Source: Chloroflexota bacterium
GTDB taxonomy: Bacteria > Chloroflexota > Anaerolineae > UBA3071
Assembly: GCA_014383605.1 (NCBI GenBank)
Contig: JACNHM010000305.1
Coordinates: 1 to 10,414, forward strand
DNA length: 10,414 nucleotides
Direction of reading: 5' to 3'
Shown here: positions 1 through 6,430 of the stretch, piece after piece
How the letters are laid out: each line of letters starts with the position of its first letter
Position numbering within the stretch: position 1 is the first letter of the stretch
Notes under the pieces: model-generated
Seen by the model: the letters and a program-made list of their open reading frames with translations, nothing else
What the model was told of the DNA's origin: nothing
Database searches by the model: none
Translations under genes and position numbers: made by a program

Positions 1-2
1 CG

Positions 3-569
3 GAGACGGGGCTGATGGAGCAGTTCGAGGGGTTTTTCGAACTGGAAGACATTGACTGGCAGGCTTTGGAACCCCGAAGGCATTCTATCCAGTCACTATT
101 GGGAATCGAACGCACCAATCAGGTGCAGGCGCTCAAGCAGGCGGACGTCCTGATGCTCCTGTACCTGCTGGGCGACCGCTATGACCTGGACACCAAGCGG
201 GTCAACTGGGACTACTACCAGCCGCGCACCGACCATACGTATGGCTCATCATTGAGTCCAGCCATCCACGCCATCCTGGCCTGTGAGCTGGGCATGCCTG
301 AGGTAGCCTACGAGCATTTCGTGCGCGCCGCGCTGGTGGACCTGGAGGACGTGCGGGGAAACGCAGCCGAAGGCATCCACGGCGCTTCGGCTGGTGGCGT
401 GTGGCAGGCGCTCGTCTTTGGCTTCGCAGGATTGCGGCTCACGGCCGAAGGCTATACCCTCAACCCACGGCTGCCGAGCGCCTGGCGGCGACTGGCCTTC
501 AGCTTCCAGCATCACGGCCTGGAAGTGCGCGTTGATCTGCCGGACGACATTCTCATCGAGAGGAGGTGA
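3..569 (+). CDS. GH65 family glycoside phosphorylase, C-terminal part (5' end outside window)
   Basis: The reading frame is open at the window's left edge, so this is the last 188 residues of a protein that normally has about 750-800. GH65 enzymes are cytoplasmic inverting phosphorylases (maltose, trehalose, kojibiose, nigerose and related) that split an alpha-glucosyl disaccharide with phosphate into beta-glucose-1-phosphate and a sugar. Visible family signatures, numbered from position 3, are [11 protein letters not shown] (6-16), the KQAD segment (45-48) that belongs to the active-site barrel, [10 protein letters not shown] (76-85), and [20 protein letters not shown] (124-143), whose His/Ser lie where the family binds phosphate. 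The final 40 residues resemble the small C-terminal beta domain. The catalytic acid lies upstream and cannot be seen, and substrate specificity cannot be read from this part. The importer genes begin 88 bp downstream, which suggests it acts on the imported disaccharide. Family assignment is confident; the exact substrate is unknown. Confidence 0.9.
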   Translation, partial: ETGLMEQFEGFFELEDIDWQALEPRRHSIQSLLGIERTNQVQALKQADVLMLLYLLGDRYDLDTKRVNWDYYQPRTDHTYGSSLSPAIHAILACELGMPEVAYEHFVRAALVDLEDVRGNAAEGIHGASAGGVWQALVFGFAGLRLTAEGYTLNPRLPSAWRRLAFSFQHHGLEVRVDLPDDILIERR

Positions 570-601
570 TGAAGGAGAATAAAAAGTTGGCTTAACCGAA
601 G

Positions 602-615
602 GCAGCGAGAGCTGC
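602..615 (+). other. small GNRA-loop hairpin upstream of the solute-binding protein gene
   Basis: GCAGC and GCTGC pair around a GAGA loop in the 88-bp gap between the GH65 gene and the importer. The stem is only 5 bp and no T-run follows, so it does not look like a terminator. It could be a chance hairpin or a weak 5'-leader structure. No convincing promoter with proper spacing was found in this gap, so the importer may be co-transcribed with the GH65 gene. Confidence 0.25.
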
Positions 616-657
616 TAAATCCTGTCAAGAAGTAAAAAACAAGAAGGAGAGGAAAAA

Positions 658-3171
658 ATGAAACGGAAAATGTTTTTGAGCATGCTGGTCTTGGTAGCCA
701 TGCTATTCACAGCCTGTGCACCAAAGGCCACCCCTACCCCCGTGCCAGCCACATCCACTCCCAAGCCGGCCGCACCCACGGCGACTCCGAAGCCCGGTGT
801 CGAGTGCATGGGCAACCTCTGTCCTGAGGCAGGGGCGGAGTTGACGGTGTCGGGCTGGGGCGGCGAGTCGGAGCAGAACGTCGTCAGCGATTCCATCGCC
901 CGCTTCAACGAGCACTATCCCGACATCAAGGTCAACTTCGAGCCCATCCCCGCCGACTATCAGACCAAGCTGAAGGCAGCCATGGCTGGTGGGGCAGCGC
1001 CCGACGTGTTCTACGTGGACGCCGACCTGATGACGGCCTTCGGTCGCACCGGGCAGTTGCTGCCCCTGGACGACTACATGGCTCAGGCCGGGGTCAAGCG
1101 CAGCGACTACATCGGGGCCCTGCTGTCCATGTTCACCTACGAGGGGACGACCTTCGGCCTGCCCAAAGACTTCGGCAGCCTGGGCCTGGTCTACCTGCCT
1201 GAGTTCTTCGAGCAGGCGGGCATCCCTGAACCCACGGCCGACTGGACCTACGACGACCTGAAGGCTGCTGCCAAGACCATCACTGAGAACACCGGCACCT
1301 ACGGCATGTGCGTTCCGCCGGACGTGGGTCGCTGGCCTGCGCTGGTCTACGCCTGGGGTGGCGAGATGACCAACGCCGACTTCACCGAGGCGCTGTTCAA
1401 CAGCCCTGAGGCGGTAGCTTCGCTGGAGTACTGGTACGGTCTGTACGAAGATGACATCGGCGCCTGGCCATCGGACATCGGTGCTGGCTGGTGTGGCGAG
1501 GCCATCGGCAAGGAGCTCACCGCCATGGCTCTGGAAGGCGGCTGGATGGTCAACTACATGAACACCGACTTCGCCGACGTCGAGTACAAGATCGTGGAGA
1601 TCCCCAAGGGGCCGGCTGGTGGCGGCGACCTGCTGTTCACCAACTCCTTTGGAGCCAAGGCCGACACCAAGTACCCCAATGCGGCGGCGCTGTTAGTCTT
1701 CTACCTGACGGGAGAGGAGAACCTGGAAGCCCTTCTCAAGACCGGTTTCGCCCTGCCGACTCAGAAGTCGCTGCTGGACCACGCCTGGTTCGCGGAGCAT
1801 CCGAACGAGACGGCCATCGCCCAGGGCGGGGCCAAGTACGGGAGGGTGTTCTACTACGGGCCAGAGACTGGCGAGGTGTTGGACCGCATGGGCAAGGCGC
1901 TGGAGCGGGTGTTCTTGGGTGAGCAGTCCCCCAAGGCAGCCCTCGACCAGGCCGTCAGCGAGGTCAACATCGAAGTGTACAAGACGGTCGCAGCGCCCGT
2001 CCTGGAGCCTGAGGCAGGGGCGGAGTTGACGGTATCGGGTTGGGGCGGCGAGTCGGAGCAGAACATCGTCAGCGATTCCATCGCCCGCTTCAACGAGCAC
2101 TATCCCGACATCAAGGTCAACTTCGAGCCCATCCCCGCCGACTATCAGACCAAGCTGAAGGCAGCCATGGCTGGTGGGGCAGCGCCCGACGTGTTCTACG
2201 TGGACGCCGACCTGATGACGGCCTTCGGTCGCACCGGGCAGTTGCTGCCCCTGGACGACTACATGGCTCAGGCCGGGGTCAAGCGCAGCGACTACATCGG
2301 GGCCCTGCTGTCCATGTTCACCTACGAGGGGACGACCTTCGGCCTGCCCAAAGACTTCGGCAGCCTGGGCCTGGTCTACCTGCCTGAGTTCTTCGAGCAG
2401 GCGGGCATCCCTGAACCCACGGCCGACTGGACCTACGACGACCTGAAGGCTGCTGCCAAGACCATCACTGAGAACACCGGCACCTACGGCATGTGCGTTC
2501 CGCCGGACGTGGGCCGCTGGCCTGCGCTGGTCTATGCCTGGGGTGGCGAGATGACCAACGCCGACTTCACCGAAGCGCTATTCAATAGCCCTGAGGCGGT
2601 GGCTTCGCTGGAGTACTGGTACGGCCTGTACGAAGATGACATCGGCGCCTGGCCGTCGGACATCGGTGCTGGCTGGTGTGGCGAGGCCATCGGCAAGGAG
2701 CTGACGGCCATGGCCCTGGAAGGCGGCTGGATGGTCAACTACATGAACACCGACTTCGCCGACGTGGAGTACAAGATCGTCGAAGTGCCCAAGGGGCCGG
2801 CTGGTGGCGGCGACCTGCTGTTCACCAACTCCTTTGGAGCCAAGGCCGACACCAAGTACCCCAATGCGGCGGCGCTGTTAGTCTTCTACCTGACGGGAGA
2901 GGAGAACCTGGAAGCCCTTCTCAAGACCGGTTTCGCCCTGCCGACTCAGAAGTCGCTGCTGGACCACGCCTGGTTCGCGGAGCATCCGAACGAGACGGCC
3001 ATCGCCCAGGGCGGGGCCAAGTACGGGAGGGTGTTCTACTACGGGCCAGAGACTGGCGAGGTGTTGGACCGCATGGGCAAGGCGCTGGAGCGGGTGTTCC
3101 TGGGCGAGCAGTCTCCCCAGGAAGCCCTCGACCAAGCTGTCAATGAGATCAACACCGAAGTATATAAGTAG
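658..3171 (+). CDS. ABC-importer solute-binding lipoprotein with two tandem MalE-like domains
   Basis: A family 1 (MalE-type) extracellular sugar-binding protein of 837 residues, about twice the usual 400-450. Residues 1-19 are a lipoprotein signal peptide ending in the lipobox LFTAC, with lipidated Cys20. Residues 21-47 are a Thr/Pro/Ala tether, followed by Cys50 and Cys55. Domain 1 (56-450) and domain 2 (451-837) are the same complete binding domain. Both begin PEAGAELTVSGWGGESEQN, and they differ at only about eight residues (V/I, I/V and several near the C-terminus). Each contains the typical GAAPDVFYVDADLM segment and two cysteines (YGMC, GWCGE). Domain 1 runs into domain 2 through a short TVAAPVLE linker; the second copy has no signal peptide of its own. 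The start is supported by AAGGAGAGG at 644-652, 5 nt before ATG. Two permease genes follow. The role, delivery of an oligosaccharide to the permeases, is well supported by family and context; the ligand is inferred from the GH65 neighbour. The tandem architecture on one lipid anchor is unusual. Confidence 0.93.
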   Translation: MKRKMFLSMLVLVAMLFTACAPKATPTPVPATSTPKPAAPTATPKPGVECMGNLCPEAGAELTVSGWGGESEQNVVSDSIARFNEHYPDIKVNFEPIPADYQTKLKAAMAGGAAPDVFYVDADLMTAFGRTGQLLPLDDYMAQAGVKRSDYIGALLSMFTYEGTTFGLPKDFGSLGLVYLPEFFEQAGIPEPTADWTYDDLKAAAKTITENTGTYGMCVPPDVGRWPALVYAWGGEMTNADFTEALFNSPEAVASLEYWYGLYEDDIGAWPSDIGAGWCGEAIGKELTAMALEGGWMVNYMNTDFADVEYKIVEIPKGPAGGGDLLFTNSFGAKADTKYPNAAALLVFYLTGEENLEALLKTGFALPTQKSLLDHAWFAEHPNETAIAQGGAKYGRVFYYGPETGEVLDRMGKALERVFLGEQSPKAALDQAVSEVNIEVYKTVAAPVLEPEAGAELTVSGWGGESEQNIVSDSIARFNEHYPDIKVNFEPIPADYQTKLKAAMAGGAAPDVFYVDADLMTAFGRTGQLLPLDDYMAQAGVKRSDYIGALLSMFTYEGTTFGLPKDFGSLGLVYLPEFFEQAGIPEPTADWTYDDLKAAAKTITENTGTYGMCVPPDVGRWPALVYAWGGEMTNADFTEALFNSPEAVASLEYWYGLYEDDIGAWPSDIGAGWCGEAIGKELTAMALEGGWMVNYMNTDFADVEYKIVEVPKGPAGGGDLLFTNSFGAKADTKYPNAAALLVFYLTGEENLEALLKTGFALPTQKSLLDHAWFAEHPNETAIAQGGAKYGRVFYYGPETGEVLDRMGKALERVFLGEQSPQEALDQAVNEINTEVYK
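823..1986 (+). repeat. direct repeat copy 1 (first binding domain)
   Basis: This 1164-bp segment recurs in frame exactly 1185 bp (395 codons) downstream. My hand alignment finds about 32 substitutions and no gaps, close to 97% identity. Substitutions are not spread evenly: 881-1328 and 1603-1914 are identical to copy 2, whereas 1329-1602 carries 16 changes, nearly all silent, and the last 60 bp carry 11. Confidence 0.97.
2008..3171 (+). repeat. direct repeat copy 2 (second binding domain)
   Basis: Second copy of the 1164-bp unit, ending at the stop codon. The 21 bp between the copies (1987-2007) encode the linker between domains. The C-terminal helix differs most (PQEALDQAVNEINTEVYK here, PKAALDQAVSEVNIEVYK in copy 1), as might be expected of a true terminus compared with an internal junction. 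Confidence 0.97.
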
Positions 3172-3186
3172 CCTGACACGGTAAGA

Positions 3187-3216
3187 GGGGTCGGGCGCAT
3201 TGATGCGCCCGACCCC
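3187..3216 (+). promoter_or_regulatory. strong intercistronic hairpin between binding-protein and permease genes
   Basis: A perfect 13-bp inverted repeat, GGGGTCGGGCGCA and its complement, closes a 4-nt TTGA loop 15 bp after the binding-protein stop. No T-run follows, so it is not a standard intrinsic terminator, although partial termination is possible. In malE-malF of enteric bacteria, palindromes at the same position protect the upstream mRNA from 3' decay and give more binding protein than permease. The same role is inferred here. The permease ribosome site GGGAGGTG lies just downstream at 3225-3232. Confidence 0.75.
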
Positions 3217-3237
3217 ATACAGACGGGAGGTGAATCT

Positions 3238-4665
3238 ATGTCTGCAATCGAGTCTGTTTCGAAACGAGACCAACCTCTCCTGGTAACGCTGACTGCCATC
3301 TGGCACCTGCTACTCTCGCTGGGGTTGCTCGGTGGTGCAGCCTGGATTGGCCTGGGGCGGGTCGAGGCAGTGCAAGGCACGGTCCGCTGGATTCTCGCCG
3401 CGGTGGCTGCGGTGCTGGCGGCCGTGCAGCTCTACTACCTCCCCCGGCTGTGGCGACGCCAGAGTTCCGGACGGCTCATGTCGCTGGCCGTGAACTACAT
3501 TGGTTTGGGTTACAGCGCCTTCTTCATGTTCCGCAATGCGACCATGACTTCCGTGCTTGGCCGTTCCTTCGAACCCGCTGAGCGGCAGGCGGCCGCGGCT
3601 GCCGTGCTGCCCGTGGTGATCTTGTTCGGCTTCTTCGTCTGGGCGATGTGGAACCAGCGCACAGCCCAGATTTTCAACGAGACCGTCGCCCAGCGAGAGT
3701 CACTAACGGCCTACATCTACATCTCGCCCTACCTGTTCCTGGCTTCGATCTTTACCGTCACCATCGTTGGCTACGCGATCTGGCTAAGCCTGCACCAATC
3801 TGCCATCTTTGACGTGCCCACCTACGTCGGGCTGGCAAACTACACCGAGGCGCTGAAAGACAAGCTATTCCACCGGGCGCTGTACAACGTGTCTTGGTAC
3901 GTGGTGTTCGTGGTGGCCCTGCAGACCAGCTTTGCCATCCTGCTGGCCGTGATCCTGAACGCCAAGTTCCGCGGGCGCCAGTTCTTCCGCACCATGTTCT
4001 ACGCGCCCAGCGTGACATCGTCCATCGTGATCTCGCTGATCTTCATGTGGCTGTACCAGAAGACCGGCTTTCTCAACTACTTCTTCACGCAGATCGGTCT
4101 GGACAAGCTGTTCCTGGCGGCAGGGATCAAAGCGCAGCCCAACTGGCTCAGAACCGTTACCGGGCTGGTGGAGATCTTCCTGAAGCCTTTTGTGGCGGAT
4201 CCCAAGGCGCTGTCGTGGTGGCTGCGAGGGCCCAGCATTGCCTGGGTGTGCATCATGGCCATGAACATCTTCACCACAGCGCCCACCTTCATGATCATGT
4301 TCCTGGCTGCGCTGCAAGACATCCCCCCGCAACTGTACGAGGCGGCGTCCATTGACGGCGCGTCAAAGTGGCGCCAGTTCTGGAGCGTCACCCTCCCACT
4401 GCTGCGGCCGGTGATCCTGTTGGTGATAGTACTGGGCACCATCGGCACTTTCCAGGTATTCGACCAGGCATTCATCATGACCTCCGGTGGGCCGTTGGAT
4501 ACCACACTGACGCCGGTGCTGCTGATCTACCAGAAAGTGCTGGGGTCCCAGCGGACGGCGCGCGCGGGGTACGCCAGTGCCATGGCGTTCCTACTGGGCG
4601 CCATCATCTTTATCTTCACCTTCATCCAGCGCCGATTCATCGAGCGCGGGACCGAGCTGTATTAG
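3238..4665 (+). CDS. sugar ABC transporter permease, MalF-like, with N-terminal membrane extension
   Basis: Inner-membrane permease of 475 residues, one half of the heterodimeric channel of a carbohydrate importer (MalF/UgpA type). The core starts near residue 155 (TAYIYISPYLFLASIF) and has the usual spread of membrane segments. The EAA loop that contacts the ATPase is clear: EAASIDGASKWRQFWSVTLP starting at residue 368. Typical MalF-like permeases of this class have about 290-320 residues. Here roughly 150 extra N-terminal residues contain four likely membrane segments (around 18-42, 49-66, 80-96 and 120-138), and a loop of about 50 residues (near 280-335) sits before the last core helices. 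Start choice is supported by GGGAGGTG 5 nt upstream of ATG. The MalG-like partner follows with 11 bp between the genes, its ribosome site overlapping this stop codon, consistent with one operon. Confidence 0.93.
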   Translation: MSAIESVSKRDQPLLVTLTAIWHLLLSLGLLGGAAWIGLGRVEAVQGTVRWILAAVAAVLAAVQLYYLPRLWRRQSSGRLMSLAVNYIGLGYSAFFMFRNATMTSVLGRSFEPAERQAAAAAVLPVVILFGFFVWAMWNQRTAQIFNETVAQRESLTAYIYISPYLFLASIFTVTIVGYAIWLSLHQSAIFDVPTYVGLANYTEALKDKLFHRALYNVSWYVVFVVALQTSFAILLAVILNAKFRGRQFFRTMFYAPSVTSSIVISLIFMWLYQKTGFLNYFFTQIGLDKLFLAAGIKAQPNWLRTVTGLVEIFLKPFVADPKALSWWLRGPSIAWVCIMAMNIFTTAPTFMIMFLAALQDIPPQLYEAASIDGASKWRQFWSVTLPLLRPVILLVIVLGTIGTFQVFDQAFIMTSGGPLDTTLTPVLLIYQKVLGSQRTARAGYASAMAFLLGAIIFIFTFIQRRFIERGTELY

Positions 4666-4676
4666 GAGGGGACAAG

Positions 4677-5594
4677 ATGACTGTGACAAAGACGACAGCA
4701 ACCACTGCGGCGCGCTTCAGGGCAGAGCGTCGGCCGGCCGGGCATTACATCGGCCTCATCTTCCGCTACCTGGTGCTCGCCGGGATCGGCCTGGCGTTCC
4801 TGACGCCGTTTATCCTGGCCTTCTTCGGCAGCTTCAAGACCAATCGCGAGATCCTTTCCTACCCGCCCAGGCTGTTCCCAGAGGTGTGGCACTTCGACAA
4901 CTGGACGCGGGTGTTCCAGTCCGGCAGCACGGCGTGCGAGGGCTTGTTGGGAGAATACTGTTTCCCCTATTGGCTCTGGAACAGCGTCTGGCTGGCGGTG
5001 GTCCGCGTGCTGCTCCGAACCACTCTGGCTGTGTTCGCCGGCTACGCCTTCGCTCGCATGCGCTTCCCCGGCAAGGACGTCATCTTCGCCCTGATGCTGG
5101 GCACGATGATGATCCCCGGCGCGGTGACACTGATCCCAGGGTACGTGTTGATCGTCAAGTACCTGGGATGGGGCAACTCCTACTGGGCTCTGATCGTCCC
5201 CGGCGCCGTGGAGGTGTTCGGCATCTTCCTGATGACCCAGTTCCTCAAAGCCGTGCCCATAGAACTGGAGGAGGCGGCGTTCATAGACGGCGCCAGCCGC
5301 TTCACCATCATTAAAGACGTAGTAGTGCCACTGGCGAAGCCAGCGCTACTGACCCTGGCCATCCTGGCCTTCCAGGCCTCCTGGAACGAGTTCCTGGGGC
5401 CGCTGCTGTACCTGAACACGCAGCCTAAGTTCACCCTGACGGTGGGGATGCAGTTCTTCCGTCAGCAGTTCCGCGAGGACTGGAACCTGATCCTGGTGGG
5501 CTCCATGTTCAACGCCATTCCGGTGCTGGTCATCTTCTTCTTTTTCCAGAGGTACTTCATCGAAGGCGTCAGCTATGCCGGGTTGAAGGGGTGA
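4677..5594 (+). CDS. sugar ABC transporter permease, MalG-like
   Basis: Second inner-membrane subunit of the importer, 305 residues, a normal length for the MalG/UgpE group. Membrane segments begin at about residue 24 (YIGLIFRYLVLAGIGLAFL). The family sequence GSFKTNREI follows the first helix. The EAA motif is EEAAFIDGASRFTIIKDVVV, with EAA at 199-201. The C-terminal YFIEGVSYAGLKG ending is typical of the family. The frame stays open upstream to 4368, but that part overlaps the MalF-like gene out of frame. ATG 4677, preceded by AGGAGGGG (4664-4671), gives the expected N-terminus. It pairs with the upstream permease; no ATPase gene is adjacent, so a shared MsmX/MalK-type ATPase encoded elsewhere is likely. 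Confidence 0.95.
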   Translation: MTVTKTTATTAARFRAERRPAGHYIGLIFRYLVLAGIGLAFLTPFILAFFGSFKTNREILSYPPRLFPEVWHFDNWTRVFQSGSTACEGLLGEYCFPYWLWNSVWLAVVRVLLRTTLAVFAGYAFARMRFPGKDVIFALMLGTMMIPGAVTLIPGYVLIVKYLGWGNSYWALIVPGAVEVFGIFLMTQFLKAVPIELEEAAFIDGASRFTIIKDVVVPLAKPALLTLAILAFQASWNEFLGPLLYLNTQPKFTLTVGMQFFRQQFREDWNLILVGSMFNAIPVLVIFFFFQRYFIEGVSYAGLKG

Positions 5595-5596
5595 AT

Positions 5597-5632
5597 CACT
5601 GAAACACTGAAGGCACTGAGGGCACTGAAAAG
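5597..5632 (+). repeat. short degenerate tandem repeat (CACTGARGG-like units)
   Basis: Four consecutive units of 8-10 bp, CACTGAAA, CACTGAAGG, CACTGAGGG and CACTGAAAAG, start 2 bp after the MalG-like stop codon. They are too short and variable for a CRISPR array. They resemble the small degenerate tandem repeats common between genes in some GC-rich environmental bacterial genomes. No function can be assigned. Confidence 0.6.
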
Positions 5633-5659
5633 GGATCAACGTTCAGCTCGGGATCGCCG

Positions 5660-5736
5660 GAGCCCCGAACTTGTTCGGGTTATCCCCACCGGGGCGTCGT
5701 TTTGTGGATGAGAACCCCCTAACAAGTTAGGGACTC
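5660..5736. repeat. pair of inverted REP-like palindromic units
   Basis: Two small palindromes face each other. The first is CCCGAAC-TT-GTTCGGG (5664-5679) and the second CCCTAAC-AA-GTTAGGG (5717-5732). The reverse complement of the second unit (GGAGTCCCTAACTTGTTAGGG) matches the first unit (GGAGCCCCGAACTTGTTCGGG) with changes that keep the stem paired (G-C replaced by T-A). The two units are thus one repeat family in opposite orientation, as in BIME/REPIN elements. This fills most of the 217-bp gap between the importer and the next gene. No clear promoter or T-run terminator was seen in the gap. Confidence 0.6.
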
Positions 5737-5811
5737 CCACTGGACGAGCATTTTTCAACAGAATCCAGGAGACCTCGGTGAACAGAGCCAGATTGGAGAG
5801 ATGGTCAACGC

Positions 5812-6417
5812 ATGTCGGACGCCCTGGCCGTTTTGACGAGTGCCTTTGCCCGCTGGTGGGCCGAGCTCATCACCCTGACCTTCCTCAACGTGATCTGGCT
5901 GGGGTGCCAGTTGGTCGTCATCCCCGGCCCGCCGGCCACGGCGACCATGTATGCCGTGGCCCGGCGCTTGGCAGAGGGCGAGTATCTCTTTATGCGCGAC
6001 GTGTGGGCCGACTTCAAGGGCGTGTTCTGGCGGGCCTGGCAGTGGGGCCTGGCCAACCTGATCGTGGTCGGCGTCGCTCTTGGCAACTTCTACGCCTACC
6101 GGAGCTTCTCCGGCCCAGGCTGGGGAGTGCTGAAGCTGTTGTGGGGTGGCGTCCTGCTGGTCTGGCTGCTGATCCAGGTCTTCTACTGGCCTCTCTTCTA
6201 CGAGCAGGAGGACCGTTCCTTGCGCACCACCCTGACCAACGCGGCCAAAATGCTACTGCTGAACCCAGGCTTTGGCCTGTTCATCGGCCTGTTCAGTCTG
6301 GCGCTGACGGTGGCCGGGGTGCTGCTTGGTATCCCGCTGGGAGTGGCATTGATGGCCTGGCTGGCCCTGATCGGCACCTACGCCGTGCGCGACCGGTTGG
6401 CTGCATACCGACGGTAG
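5812..6417 (+). CDS. DUF624/YesL-like membrane protein (copy 1)
   Basis: A 201-residue integral membrane protein with about five likely transmembrane segments (near 19-38, 78-95, 107-129, 152-172 and 174-190). It carries the family-type GPPATATMY motif after the first helix (39-47), then RRLAEGE and FKGVFWRAWQWG in the loop. This pattern fits the YesL/DUF624 family, whose members frequently lie in sugar ABC transporter operons; their molecular function is not established. ATG 5812 is chosen because its N-terminus aligns with the paralogue at 9392; GGAGAG at 5795-5800 is its likely ribosome site, at a slightly long spacing of 11 nt. It is followed after 13 bp by a large lipoprotein gene, probably in the same transcript. 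Confidence 0.85.
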   Translation: MSDALAVLTSAFARWWAELITLTFLNVIWLGCQLVVIPGPPATATMYAVARRLAEGEYLFMRDVWADFKGVFWRAWQWGLANLIVVGVALGNFYAYRSFSGPGWGVLKLLWGGVLLVWLLIQVFYWPLFYEQEDRSLRTTLTNAAKMLLLNPGFGLFIGLFSLALTVAGVLLGIPLGVALMAWLALIGTYAVRDRLAAYRR

Positions 6418-6430
6418 CCCGGAGGAGATG

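Noticed and set aside
569..595. Eight-codon frame starting at an ATG that overlaps the GH65 stop codon, with AGGAGG just before it
   Set aside because: The AGGAGG is only 2 nt from the ATG and is explained by the Arg-Arg codons at the end of the GH65 gene; the peptide is too short to support.
587..620. Possible promoter (TTGGCT ... TAAATC) before the solute-binding protein gene
   Set aside because: The boxes are 23 nt apart and match the consensus poorly; nothing else supports a promoter.
1693..2100. Open frames on the minus strand, and in other plus frames, across the binding-protein gene, recurring 1185 bp apart
   Set aside because: They are shadows of a GC-rich gene; they recur only because the gene itself is duplicated, and they have no ribosome sites or recognisable products.
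658..3171. Assembly artefact as the explanation for the duplicated binding domain
   Set aside because: Around 30 mostly silent substitutions, a specific linker and different C-terminal residues between copies are not expected from a duplicated contig segment. Long reads would still be needed to exclude local collapse.
4368..4676. Upstream extension of the MalG-like permease frame
   Set aside because: It overlaps the MalF-like gene out of frame, and its translation is not permease-like; ATG 4677 has a strong ribosome site.
5597..5632. CRISPR-like short repeats
   Set aside because: Units are 8-10 bp with no spacers; this is a degenerate tandem repeat.
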